The notes under the pieces: model-generated
Databases searched by the model: none
Told to the model about the DNA's origin: nothing
Seen by the model: only the letters and a program-made list of their open reading frames with translations
In this document: positions 7,795 through 16,471 of the stretch, one piece after another
Layout: every line of letters begins with the position of its first letter
Numbering within the stretch: the stretch's first letter is position 1
Made by a program: the position numbers and the translations under genes
Source of the DNA: an uncultured Lachnospiraceae bacterium
Lineage (GTDB): Bacteria > Bacillota > Clostridia > Lachnospirales > Lachnospiraceae
Assembly (NCBI GenBank): GCA_947589155.1
Contig: CANQBH010000012.1
Location: 1-50,918, forward strand
DNA length: 50,918 nt
Direction: 5' to 3'

Positions 7795-7835
7795 GGAGAA
7801 AACCTTATGATAAAAATACTTTTCATCTGCCACGG
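7795..7835 (+). repeat. Right copy of the 41-bp direct repeat (partner 5809-5849)
   Basis: Contains the natural ribosome site and first codons of the intact phosphatase gene, so this copy is likely the original. The upstream sequence 7657-7794 reads open in frame with the phosphatase but is AT-rich and has no family match. Confidence 0.8.
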
Positions 7836-8271
7836 CAACATCTGCCGCTCCCCCATGGCCGAGAGCGTATTTACGCACATGGCTGCGGAGCGCGGCGTGG
7901 CGGAGCATTTTACGATCGCTTCGGCGGCGACCAGCCGGGAGGAGATCGGCAATCCTCCGCACCATGGAACGAGGACAAAATTGCAACAGGAGGGGATCGC
8001 CGTAGTGCCGCACCGCGCGCGGCAGATGACCGGAGAAGATTATCGGAACTACGATTATCTGATCGGCATGGACGACGCCAATATCCGCAATATGACCCGC
8101 ATTGCCGGAGGAGCCGACGCGCAGGGAAAGATCTTCAAACTGCTTTCGTTTGCGGGAGAGACGCGGGACGTCGCGGATCCATGGTACACGGGAGATTTTG
8201 ATGCGGCCTACCGCGACATATCGGCCGGATGCAAGGCGCTGTTGGAGTATCTTCTGGCAGGAGAACAATAA
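7807..8271 (+). CDS. Low-molecular-weight protein-tyrosine phosphatase
   Basis: The 154-residue protein opens MIKILFICHGNICRSP, containing the C-x5-R-S loop (Cys8 nucleophile, Arg14), and closes with DVADPWYTGDF, where Asp is the general acid in the family's conserved DP motif. Length is typical. Start ATG 7807 is chosen over an upstream in-frame TTG at 7657 because GAGGAG lies just upstream and the motif must be N-terminal. It hydrolyses phosphotyrosine, and some relatives act on phosphoarginine. Cytoplasmic. No cognate kinase is adjacent. GC-rich codon use begins here, marking the return to core chromosome. Confidence 0.93.
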   Translation: MIKILFICHGNICRSPMAESVFTHMAAERGVAEHFTIASAATSREEIGNPPHHGTRTKLQQEGIAVVPHRARQMTGEDYRNYDYLIGMDDANIRNMTRIAGGADAQGKIFKLLSFAGETRDVADPWYTGDFDAAYRDISAGCKALLEYLLAGEQ

Positions 8272-8273
8272 AA

Positions 8274-8303
8274 ACGGGAGCGGTCAGAGCCGCTCTCCTT
8301 TTT
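8274..8303. terminator. Bidirectional terminator of phosphatase and MATE genes
   Basis: GGGAGCGG, a short loop, then CCGCTCTCC followed by five T on the plus strand; on the minus strand the stem is followed by the complement of AAAAA (8271-8276). The stop codon of the MATE gene (8284-8286) lies in the hairpin loop. Confidence 0.85.
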
Positions 8304-9648
8304 GATATTTTCTTTCCAGTTTGCGGTAGACATAAAAGAACGCGGGGATCAGAAAAGCGTCCGCCATGATCCAGGCCAGCGGGCTGGCAAAGCACGCGCC
8401 GATAAAGCCGACGGCGGGCACCAGCGTAAACGCCACGATGGTGCGGGCGATCATCTCCATGACGCCGGCAAGCACCGCGAACATGGAAAAGCCCATCCCC
8501 TGTATCAGGAAGCGGATGATGTTGACCAGCGCCAGCGTAAAATAAAAGACGGACTGGATCAGCAGGAACAGGCGGGCGTTTGCGAGGATTGCCGTATCGT
8601 TTGGAGAGAGGAACAGCAGCAGCAGGTACTGCCCGAAAAAGAACAGCAGCACAAATGCGATCACGGAGTACCCCAGTCCGAGGATGACGGCGGAATGCAG
8701 GCCGGACTTCAGCCGGTCCAGTTTCATCGCGCCGACGTTCTGCCCGCCGTAGGTCGCCATGGTGGAACCGAGCGCGTCGAACGGGCACACGAGGAACATG
8801 GAGATCCGCTGCGCTGCCGTCATGGAAGCGACGGCGTCCGAGCCGAGGCTGTTGACAGAGGTCTGCAGGATCACGGAACCGATGGCGGTGATGGAATACT
8901 GCAGGCCCATCGGGATCCCCATGCGGCAGAGCATGGAAACGCATCGCCGGTCCCACTTCCACTCGTCTTTTTGGATCTTGAGGGAAGGAAACTTAAAGAT
9001 CAGATAGAGCAGGCAGAGGACGCCGGAGACGCCCTGCGAGATCACGGTAGCGTATCCCGCGCCTTCCACGCCCGTGCCGAATCCGGCGATAAGGAGAAGA
9101 TCCAGCACGATATTCAATCCGGAAGCCAGCAGCAGAAAATATACGGGCGTCCGGCTGTCGCCGAGCGAACGCATGATTCCCGATGTCATATTATAAAGAT
9201 ACGTCACGGGGATCCCGAGAAAGATGATAAAGATATAGGCGTAGGCCTGATCGAGGATATTCGCGGGGGTCTGCATGATCAAAAGGATCCGGCGGCAGAA
9301 CACGCTCACCAATACGGTCATGACATCTGCGAAGATCAGGCAGAGCCATATGCTGTTGGCGATATATTTGCGCAGGCTGCGGAAGTCCTCCGCGCCGAAA
9401 CGCTGGGCGACCGGTATCGCAAAGCCGTTGCAGACGCCCATGCAGAAGCCGATGATCAGAAAATTGATCGCGCCGGTGGAGCCAACGGCGGCCAGAGCGT
9501 CCACGCCGAGGCATTTTCCTACGATGATGGTATCTACCAGACTGTAAAACTGCTGGAACAGCATACCGACCAGAAGCGGGAGCGAAAATCCCAAGATTAG
9601 GGACATTGGCTTTCCTTCGGTCAGTTTCTTTGTTGTTTCTCTTGCCAT
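8284..9648 (-). CDS. MATE-family multidrug/metabolite exporter
   Basis: A 454-residue integral membrane protein with about 12 segments. The N-terminal half has LVDTIIVGKCLGVDALAAVG and the middle LGDSRTPVYFLL, both typical of MATE exporters of the DinF/NorM type. I start at ATG 9648, preceded by AGGAG at seven bases; the frame is open further upstream but gives a charged extension (RRARLIMRVPNT) unlike the family. Exports organic cations or metabolites with Na+ or H+ antiport; substrate unknown. Convergent with the phosphatase gene and divergent from the chemoreceptor-like gene. Confidence 0.92.
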   Translation of the reverse strand: MARETTKKLTEGKPMSLILGFSLPLLVGMLFQQFYSLVDTIIVGKCLGVDALAAVGSTGAINFLIIGFCMGVCNGFAIPVAQRFGAEDFRSLRKYIANSIWLCLIFADVMTVLVSVFCRRILLIMQTPANILDQAYAYIFIIFLGIPVTYLYNMTSGIMRSLGDSRTPVYFLLLASGLNIVLDLLLIAGFGTGVEGAGYATVISQGVSGVLCLLYLIFKFPSLKIQKDEWKWDRRCVSMLCRMGIPMGLQYSITAIGSVILQTSVNSLGSDAVASMTAAQRISMFLVCPFDALGSTMATYGGQNVGAMKLDRLKSGLHSAVILGLGYSVIAFVLLFFFGQYLLLLFLSPNDTAILANARLFLLIQSVFYFTLALVNIIRFLIQGMGFSMFAVLAGVMEMIARTIVAFTLVPAVGFIGACFASPLAWIMADAFLIPAFFYVYRKLERKYQKGERL

Positions 9649-9691
9649 AGTCTTGCTCCTTTTTGCGCTTGGATCTGTGTTGGGTACTCTC

Positions 9692-9720
9692 ATTATCAGA
9701 CGCGCGCGGCGTTGCGTCAA
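9692..9720 (-). promoter_or_regulatory. Promoter of the MATE exporter gene
   Basis: On the minus strand TTGACG (9720-9715), 17 bases, then GATAAT (9697-9692), about 45 bases before the start codon. Good match to sigma-A sites. The rest of the divergent region 9721-9880 is AT-rich, with TATAAT at 9821-9826 and 9846-9851 as possible -10 sites for the gene at 9881 but no clear -35. Confidence 0.6.
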
Positions 9721-9880
9721 GTCGCTTTTTTTCACAAATTAAGACGGAAAGAAGCGCCGGTTTCTACAAAAATATACAAAAAAAGTGTCTTCAAGGCTTT
9801 CTTTTAACGAAAGGAAAGTATATAATAAAAAAATATAGGATAAGGTATAATCTCTTGACAGGGAAAAGTAGGGGGCGCGC

Positions 9881-11410
9881 ATGAGTTACGAAGACGTGAT
9901 AAAAACAAAAAACCGCATTCTGGCATTGACGCTGCTGGCGTGTATCGTCCTGCGCTGTATCGTCAACGCATACTTTACCGGTATCGCCAAGGTGCTTCCG
10001 ATGGGGATCGGAGGTCTGGCCTTTACGCTGCTGCTGCTGTTGATGGCGCAGAAGGTCAAGCCGGTAGTGATGATGTATCTTATGGTGGTGCTGATGTCAG
10101 CGATCAGCATAGCGCTGATGTTCGCCTTTCCGTGCACGACCAACTATCTGATGTTCTTTTTGTCGATCTTCTTTGTCGTGATCTATGAGGACATCCGGCC
10201 GATCGTGCTGCAGTCTGTCATCAGTTCCGTGTGCATGATCCTGTTTTACTACCGCTATGCGGAGGAACTCGCGGAATCATGGTCCACGGACGCCATGGCG
10301 ATGTGCGTTGTCTATATCGTCAGCGGCATGATGGTCTATATCTCCCTCTGCCGTCTGACAAGGGAGCAGTTTGCAACCATGCAGAAGACTCATAAGCAGA
10401 GCGAGAAAGAACGCCAGAAGGCGGAGCAGCTTTTAAGCGAGATCTCAAAATCTGTCGGCATCCTTGGAACGACCAGCGGCAAGATCAATGAAAATATCAC
10501 CATCACGAGCGAGATCTCCGATCAGATCGCGGACGCGACGGAAGACATCGCCAAAAAGACGATGTCCGAGGTGACGGATATCGAAAGTATCAAGAACATG
10601 GTACAGGACGGCGTGGAACAGATACAGAGCGTTGCAAAGAGCAGTACCGATATGGCGGGCGCTTCCCATGAGACTAACACGCAGGTGCAGGAAGGCGGAA
10701 AACTCGTCAACGATCTTTCCGAGAGGATGCAGCAGTTGAACGACCGCATGGATTCCGTGGCGGCGTCCATTCGCAGCCTTTCCGAAGAAAATGCAAAGAT
10801 CATCGACATTCTGGCGACGCTGGATCAGATCACGTCTCAGACGAACCTGCTTTCCCTGAACGCTTCGATCGAAGCGGCGCGCGCCGGAGAGCACGGCAAG
10901 GGCTTCGCTGTGGTCGCTACGGAGATCCGCCAGCTTTCGGACGATTCCGCAAAATTCACGGAGCAGATCCACGCGATCCTGCAGGGGATCGAACATCAGA
11001 CGGGACAGGTACAGAACGAGATCCTGCAGGGACAGGAATCCGTCGAAGAATGTACCCGCCACGCGCAGGAAGTCAACAATTCCTTCCAGTTGATCGCGGA
11101 GAACACCTCTCAGGTCCTGCAGCAGGCGACCGGTATCGAACATCAGGCGCAGCACCTTGAAGACCTGATGAACAGTACGCTTACCAACGTCAACAACATC
11201 AACAACAATGTCGAGTCGACGTCGGCGGCGATGGAGGAGATCTCCTCAAGCATTATGGATCTGCACGGAAACATCGGATCGGTGGTGGAAGGCTACCACG
11301 ACATCAACGAGATCACCGAATCTCTGGTACAGGCGTCCGAGGTCGACAGCGAGGACGAGACGGAAGATGCGCCCGCGGAGCGGCGGCTGCTGCGCCGCTT
11401 AAAGGCATAA
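9881..11410 (+). CDS. Methyl-accepting chemotaxis-like membrane protein without HAMP domain
   Basis: The 509-residue protein has about six membrane segments in residues 15-170, then a long coiled coil and the MCP signalling domain. The hairpin tip contains SQTNLLSLNASIEAARAGE (about 320-338), the conserved CheA/CheW contact region. There is no periplasmic sensor domain and no HAMP segment, so the membrane bundle itself is probably the sensor. No chemotaxis genes are nearby. It may feed a distant Che array, or act in another signalling complex. Start ATG 9881 follows GTAGGGGG. The tail is acidic, then basic (RRLLRRLKA). Confidence 0.85.
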   Translation: MSYEDVIKTKNRILALTLLACIVLRCIVNAYFTGIAKVLPMGIGGLAFTLLLLLMAQKVKPVVMMYLMVVLMSAISIALMFAFPCTTNYLMFFLSIFFVVIYEDIRPIVLQSVISSVCMILFYYRYAEELAESWSTDAMAMCVVYIVSGMMVYISLCRLTREQFATMQKTHKQSEKERQKAEQLLSEISKSVGILGTTSGKINENITITSEISDQIADATEDIAKKTMSEVTDIESIKNMVQDGVEQIQSVAKSSTDMAGASHETNTQVQEGGKLVNDLSERMQQLNDRMDSVAASIRSLSEENAKIIDILATLDQITSQTNLLSLNASIEAARAGEHGKGFAVVATEIRQLSDDSAKFTEQIHAILQGIEHQTGQVQNEILQGQESVEECTRHAQEVNNSFQLIAENTSQVLQQATGIEHQAQHLEDLMNSTLTNVNNINNNVESTSAAMEEISSSIMDLHGNIGSVVEGYHDINEITESLVQASEVDSEDETEDAPAERRLLRRLKA

Positions 11411-11426
11411 AGAGTTTGTTTTCCAT

Positions 11427-11464
11427 ACATACTAACTTCCGGAGGGAGTTAGTATGTTTTTTTT
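11427..11464 (+). terminator. Terminator-like hairpin overlapping the corA start
   Basis: ACATACTAACTTCC (11427-11440) pairs with 11444-11457 as a 13-14 bp stem with one G-T pair and a 3-5 base loop, followed directly by eight T (11457-11464). It has all marks of an intrinsic terminator for the upstream gene. The SD sequence GGAGGG (11441-11446) spans the loop and the base of the 3' arm, and the corA ATG (11454-11456) is in the 3' arm. Confidence 0.75.
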
Positions 11465-12356
11465 ATTAAAAGAAAAAAAGGACAAGGGACGGCTCTATCG
11501 TCTGGAGGACGGCGACGTGGAACAGGAAATGCGGGATCTCCTCGCGGCGCCGGACGAGATCCACGGGTGCAAGGTCGCAAAATGCCGCCGCGGCCTTCAG
11601 GCGGTGGTGCAGGCGCCGCTGAAGGACCGTTCCGGCGAAACGGCGGGCAGAAAAGAAGTGCCGCTCCTAGGACAGGGACATCATTTTGAAAAGTTTGCGT
11701 TCCTTATTATGGAAGACGCCATTCTGTTCGCCGATTACGACGGCAGGCTGGAAGAATGTTTCGGCCGCCTTCTGGGCGCGGACTGGGACAAGTCGCCCGC
11801 CCGTATCCTTTACCGCCTGTTTCAGGTCCTTGTGGAGGACGACAGCCATCTGCTCGATCTCATCTACAAGCAGCTGGCCACGCTGGAGGAGGAGATCCCA
11901 AAGGACAATTCCCGCTTCTTCCTGCAAAAAATGTATACGATGAAGCAGACGATCTACGAACTGTTCCGCTATTACCATCAGCTGACCGAACTGGCGGAAG
12001 ATCTGATGGAATGGGAGTGCGGTTTCCTCGAAAAGGACGGGATGAAGCATTTTGAAAAGTTCATCACCCGAACGACCCGTCTGGCGGACGATATCGAGAT
12101 CATGCGGGAGTACGCGATGGAGATCTGGGAGATCTATCAGTCGCAGATCAATATCCGGCAGAACGACATCATGAAGGTGCTGACCATCGTAACGACGATC
12201 TTTCTGCCGCTGACGCTGCTGGCCGGATGGTACGGGATGAATTTTGAATACATGCCGGAACTGTCGTGGCGCTTCGGCTATCCCGCGGTCATCATCGCCG
12301 GTATCCTCGTGGTCGCCTTTGAACTTTATTTTTTCCGCAAGAAAAAATACTGGTAA
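11454..12356 (+). CDS. corA: CorA-family magnesium/divalent cation transporter
   Basis: A 300-residue protein with a large N-terminal cytoplasmic domain and two C-terminal membrane helices. The CorA signature YGMNF is present at the end of the first helix (LTLLAGWYGMNFEYMP), and the C-terminus ends with the basic FRKKKYW. Length is typical. CorA forms a pentameric channel importing Mg2+. The ATG at 11454 has an ideal GGAGGG, but both lie in a terminator-like hairpin, and the T-run encodes the first codons (Phe-Phe-Leu-Leu). Expression therefore requires readthrough and hairpin opening, or an initiation downstream. No other start fits the N-terminal domain as well. Confidence 0.9.
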   Translation: MFFLLKEKKDKGRLYRLEDGDVEQEMRDLLAAPDEIHGCKVAKCRRGLQAVVQAPLKDRSGETAGRKEVPLLGQGHHFEKFAFLIMEDAILFADYDGRLEECFGRLLGADWDKSPARILYRLFQVLVEDDSHLLDLIYKQLATLEEEIPKDNSRFFLQKMYTMKQTIYELFRYYHQLTELAEDLMEWECGFLEKDGMKHFEKFITRTTRLADDIEIMREYAMEIWEIYQSQINIRQNDIMKVLTIVTTIFLPLTLLAGWYGMNFEYMPELSWRFGYPAVIIAGILVVAFELYFFRKKKYW

Positions 12357-12404
12357 CTCTTTGTTTAGAAAGATAAAATATCTGTAAAACTCGTCCGCTG
12401 GCTA

Positions 12405-12433
12405 TTGCTTTTGAAATTAAGGTAAAATATAAT
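12405..12433 (+). promoter_or_regulatory. Promoter of ftsH
   Basis: TTGCTT (12405-12410), 17 bases, TATAAT (12428-12433), about 59 bases before the preferred ftsH start. It begins the long same-strand gene run ending near 22710. Confidence 0.6.
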
Positions 12434-12491
12434 AAAAAGGCAATCTTACCGTTGCAAAAGAAAAGGAATCGTTCCTTTTATGGAGGAAAAC

Positions 12492-14483
12492 ATGAACGAC
12501 AATAAATACGGATCCGGAGGATCCAACAACGAGCAGGATCCCAACAACAATAACAATCGTCGACAGCCTTTCATGCTGTTTCTGCTGTTCGCGCTGATCG
12601 CGATGTTTATCACGAGCCTTCTTTACAGCAACATCGGCTCAAGCACGACCGAGGAGATGACATACAGCAGTTTCCTCTCTCTGGTGGAGGAGGATCAGGT
12701 CAAGGCGGTGGTCTTCGACGGCGACAAGATCAATATCACGCTGGTCGAGGACGCGGCATACGATCACTCCGAGCAGACGAAGGCGCTGGCAAAATACTAT
12801 AAGCAGAGTACCGGACAGGATCTCAAGATGACCTATTACACGGCCTATATCGACGATGAGGAACTGCTTCCGCTTTTGAAGGAGCACGGCGTAGAGATCG
12901 ACGGCGAGATCGCGGATTCCACGGCGGTCATCATCTATAACGTTCTGAGTTTCGTGATCCCTCTGGTGCTGTTATGGCTGCTGATGTCGTTTCTCATGCG
13001 GCGCATGGGCGGCGCAATGGGCGGCGCGATGGGCGTCGGCAAATCGACCGCGAAGGTCTATATGGAACGGAGCACCGGCGTAACGTTCAAGGACGTGGCC
13101 GGACAGGACGAGGCCAAAGAATCCCTTCAGGAGATCGTGGACTTCCTGCATAATCCGCACAAATACACCGCGATCGGCGCAAAACTCCCGAAAGGCGCGC
13201 TGCTCGTCGGCCCTCCGGGAACCGGAAAGACCCTTCTGGCAAAGGCGGTAGCGGGCGAGGCGAACGTGCCGTTCTTCTCGCTGGCAGGTTCCGATTTTGT
13301 AGAGATGTTCGTCGGCGTCGGCGCTTCCCGCGTCCGCGACCTTTTCAAGGAAGCGTACAAGGCGGCCCCGTGTATCATCTTCATCGACGAGATCGACGCG
13401 ATCGGCAAGAGCCGCGATTCCCGCTATGGCGGCGGCAATGACGAACGGGAGCAAACGTTGAATCAGCTGCTCGCGGAGATGGACGGTTTTGATACGACAA
13501 AGGGTCTTCTGATCCTCGCGGCCACAAACCGGCCGGAAGTTTTGGATAAGGCGCTGCTGCGCCCGGGACGGTTCGACCGGCGGATCATCGTGGACCGTCC
13601 GGATCTGAAAGGCCGTCTGGAAACGCTCAAAGTGCACGCCAAGGGCGTCGCGATGGACGAGACGGTGGATCTGGACGCCATGGCGCTTGCGTCGGCGGGA
13701 CTGGTCGGTTCCGATCTGGCAAATATCATCAACGAGGCGGCGATCAACGCGGTCAAGCATAACCGCAAATGCGTCAATCAGGACGATCTGTTCGAGGCGT
13801 TTGAACTTGTAGCGGTGGGCGGCAAGGAAAAGAAGGACCGCGTCATGAGCGACAAGGAACGCAAGATCGTTTCCTATCACGAGGTAGGGCACGCGCTGGT
13901 GTCCGCCCTGCAAAAAAATACGGAGCCGGTGCAGAAGATCACGATCGTGCCGCGCACGATGGGCGCGCTCGGTTATACCCTGCAGACGCCGGAAGAAGAA
14001 AAATTCCTTGAGACCAAGGACGAACTGATCGCAAAGATCACGACGTTCATGGGCGGCCGCGCGGCGGAGCAGATCGTCTTTGAATCGCCGACCAGCGGCG
14101 CGTCCAACGATATCGAGAACGCGACGAACATCGCCCGCAGCATGGTCACGCGGTTCGGTATGTCCGACCGCTTCGGCATGATGGGGCTGGCTTCCGTTGA
14201 GAACAAATATCTGGAAGGACGGGCGGCGCTGACCTGCGGCGAGTCTACGGCTGCCGAGGTAGACGCGGAGGTGCTGCGTATCATCACCGACTGCTACGAC
14301 GAAGCGACGCGCCTTCTGGAAGAAAACCGCGATATCTTGGATCAGATCTCGGATTATCTGTACGAGCACGAGACGATCACCGGCAAAGAATTTATGAAGA
14401 TCTTCCGCAAACTCAAAGGGCTGGACGAGCCGGAGGAGGAGCAGAGCGCAGAGGAGGAGGATCTGTTTCAGGAAGAAGACTGA
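12492..14483 (+). CDS. ftsH: ATP-dependent zinc metalloprotease FtsH
   Basis: The 663-residue product is a complete FtsH: two membrane helices (about 27-46 and 146-168) flanking an extracytoplasmic domain, AAA+ module with Walker A GPPGTGKT (240-247) and Walker [10 protein letters not shown], the arginine-finger region RPGRFDRR, and the zinc site HEVGH (463-467). It degrades misfolded membrane proteins and short-lived regulators at the membrane. ATG 12492 is preferred to 12480, because GGAGG (12482-12486) lies five bases before it and would otherwise be inside the coding sequence. A Gly/Met-rich linker follows the second helix. uvrC starts 18 bases downstream. Confidence 0.97.
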   Translation: MNDNKYGSGGSNNEQDPNNNNNRRQPFMLFLLFALIAMFITSLLYSNIGSSTTEEMTYSSFLSLVEEDQVKAVVFDGDKINITLVEDAAYDHSEQTKALAKYYKQSTGQDLKMTYYTAYIDDEELLPLLKEHGVEIDGEIADSTAVIIYNVLSFVIPLVLLWLLMSFLMRRMGGAMGGAMGVGKSTAKVYMERSTGVTFKDVAGQDEAKESLQEIVDFLHNPHKYTAIGAKLPKGALLVGPPGTGKTLLAKAVAGEANVPFFSLAGSDFVEMFVGVGASRVRDLFKEAYKAAPCIIFIDEIDAIGKSRDSRYGGGNDEREQTLNQLLAEMDGFDTTKGLLILAATNRPEVLDKALLRPGRFDRRIIVDRPDLKGRLETLKVHAKGVAMDETVDLDAMALASAGLVGSDLANIINEAAINAVKHNRKCVNQDDLFEAFELVAVGGKEKKDRVMSDKERKIVSYHEVGHALVSALQKNTEPVQKITIVPRTMGALGYTLQTPEEEKFLETKDELIAKITTFMGGRAAEQIVFESPTSGASNDIENATNIARSMVTRFGMSDRFGMMGLASVENKYLEGRAALTCGESTAAEVDAEVLRIITDCYDEATRLLEENRDILDQISDYLYEHETITGKEFMKIFRKLKGLDEPEEEQSAEEEDLFQEED

Positions 14484-14501
14484 CGGATCGGGGACGGAAA
14501 G

Positions 14502-16421
14502 ATGAGTAATGGACAGGATTTCTCTATCGAAGAAGAACTTGCAAAACTTCCGGACTCCCCGGGCGTTTATATCATGCACGACGCCAAAGACGCGATCATC
14601 TACGTCGGCAAGGCGCTGAGCCTGCGCCATCGGGTACGGCAGTATTTCCAGCCGAGCCACGACGAGGGAATCAAGAAGGCGCGGATGGTGCGGCAGATCG
14701 CATGGTTTGAATATATCGTTACGGATACGGAGATGGAAGCGCTTGTGCTGGAGTGCAACCTCATCAAGGAGCATCGCCCGAAATACAACACGATGCTCCG
14801 GGATGACAAGACCTATCCTTACATTAAAGTGACACTGGGAGAACCCTATCCCAGGGTCCTTTTTTCACGTCAGATGAAAAAAGACGGGTCGCGCTATTTC
14901 GGGCCGTTTACCAGCGCGGGCGCGGTCAAGGACACGATCGACCTGATCCGCAAAGTCTGCCATATCCGCAGCTGTTCCCGCGTGTTTCCGGACAGTATCG
15001 GCAAAGAGCGGCCGTGCCTGAACTATCATATCGGACAGTGTCCCGGCGTCTGCACCGGAAAGATCACGCCCGAGGAATACGACAAGAACGTCAGGGAAGC
15101 GCTGGACTTTCTGAACGGGCATTACCGGCCGATCCTTTCCATGCTGGAAGAAAAGATGGAGCGCGCGTCCGAGAACATGGAGTTTGAAAAGGCGGCGGAG
15201 TATCGCGATCTTTTGGGCAGCGTGCGCGCCTGCGCCGAAAAACAGAAAGTGACCAGCGCGCAGGAGCGCGACGACAAGGACATCATCGCTCTCGCGCAGA
15301 AGGACGAGGACGCCGTGATCCAGATCTTCTTTATCCGCGGCGGAAAAATGGTCGGGCGCGAGCATTTCTTCATGACGGTCCGCATAGAGGAAGAACCGTC
15401 GGAGATCCTGCGTCAGTTCCTGCAGCAATTTTATTCCAATACGCCGTTCGTGCCGCGGGAGATCTATATGCAGACCGCCGTGGCGGGGCAGGATGTGATG
15501 GAAGAATGGCTGTCCGACAAAAAAGGACGCAGGGTGTATCTGAAGGTGCCGCAGAAAGGCATGAAAAACCGGCTGGTGGAACTGGCGGCCAGAAATGCCG
15601 AAACGGTATTGGAGCAGGACAAGGAGCGCCTGAAAAAAGAAGAGGGCCGCACGATCGGCGCGCAAAAAGAGATCGCCGCGTGGCTCGGCATGGAAAAGAT
15701 CGAGCGCGTGGAGGCGTTTGACATCTCTACGATCAACGGCTTCCAGACCGTGGGGTCGATGGTGGTATTTGAAAAAGGCAAGCCGCTCAAGAGCGCTTAC
15801 CGCAAGTTCAAACTGCGCACGGTGCACGGGCCGGACGATTACGCGTCGATGCGGGAAGTCCTGACGCGCCGCTTTACGCACGGGCTGGCGGAACGGGAAG
15901 AACTGCAGGCGCAGGGCAGGGATGAGGAACTCGGCGGTTTTTCGCGTTTTCCGGATCTGATCATGATGGACGGCGGGCTGGGGCAGGTCAATATCTGCCG
16001 CGAAGTCTTAGAGGAACTGCAGATTGAGATTCCGGTGTGCGGCATGGTCAAGGACGACCATCACAGGACGCGCGGCCTGTATTATAACGGCGTGGAGATA
16101 CCGATCTCGCGGGACAGCGAGGGCTTCCGCCTGATCACGCGCGTGCAGGACGAGGCGCACCGCTTCGCGATCGAATATCACAGACTGCTGCGCCGGAAAG
16201 GACAGGTGAGCAGCGTCCTCGATAACGTCCCGGGGATCGGCCCGAAACGCCGGCGGGAACTGATGCGCTATTTTTCCGGCACGGAGGAGATGGCGCAGGC
16301 GTCCGTCGAGACGCTGGCGCAGGTGCCGGGCATGGACGCCCGCGCCGCACAGGCTGTCTACCGCCATCTGCACGCGGAAGGCGGCGAGACGTTGACAAAG
16401 GATGGAAAAACTTTACAATAG
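14502..16421 (+). CDS. uvrC: UvrABC excinuclease subunit C
   Basis: The 639-residue protein has a GIY-YIG nuclease at the N-terminus (PGVYIMHD then IIYVGKA), a Cys-containing region (CLNYHIGQCPGVCTGKI), a UVR domain (MEFEKAAEYRDLLGSV), an RNase H-like endonuclease (FDISTINGFQTVGSMV; IMMDGGLGQV) and C-terminal helix-hairpin-helix repeats (NVPGIGPKRRREL). It makes both incisions around lesions in nucleotide excision repair with UvrA and UvrB, which are not in this window. Length is slightly above the usual 600. The ribosome site GGGACGGA is weak; initiation may depend on ftsH 18 bases upstream. Confidence 0.97.
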   Translation: MSNGQDFSIEEELAKLPDSPGVYIMHDAKDAIIYVGKALSLRHRVRQYFQPSHDEGIKKARMVRQIAWFEYIVTDTEMEALVLECNLIKEHRPKYNTMLRDDKTYPYIKVTLGEPYPRVLFSRQMKKDGSRYFGPFTSAGAVKDTIDLIRKVCHIRSCSRVFPDSIGKERPCLNYHIGQCPGVCTGKITPEEYDKNVREALDFLNGHYRPILSMLEEKMERASENMEFEKAAEYRDLLGSVRACAEKQKVTSAQERDDKDIIALAQKDEDAVIQIFFIRGGKMVGREHFFMTVRIEEEPSEILRQFLQQFYSNTPFVPREIYMQTAVAGQDVMEEWLSDKKGRRVYLKVPQKGMKNRLVELAARNAETVLEQDKERLKKEEGRTIGAQKEIAAWLGMEKIERVEAFDISTINGFQTVGSMVVFEKGKPLKSAYRKFKLRTVHGPDDYASMREVLTRRFTHGLAEREELQAQGRDEELGGFSRFPDLIMMDGGLGQVNICREVLEELQIEIPVCGMVKDDHHRTRGLYYNGVEIPISRDSEGFRLITRVQDEAHRFAIEYHRLLRRKGQVSSVLDNVPGIGPKRRRELMRYFSGTEEMAQASVETLAQVPGMDARAAQAVYRHLHAEGGETLTKDGKTLQ

Positions 16422-16471
16422 AAAGGGAAGACGCCGCGCAGGCGTTAAACGGCGCGGCGGGGGAGGTTGCT

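Noticed and set aside
7657-7806. A 50-residue N-terminal extension of the phosphatase
   Set aside because: It would start at TTG in AT-rich sequence without a ribosome site, and the catalytic loop of this family must lie near residue 8.
12972-14774. A 600-residue open frame on the minus strand opposite ftsH and the uvrC start
   Set aside because: It is antisense to a fully convincing ftsH, is Arg/His-rich without motifs and has no ribosome site. Such frames are common opposite GC-rich genes.
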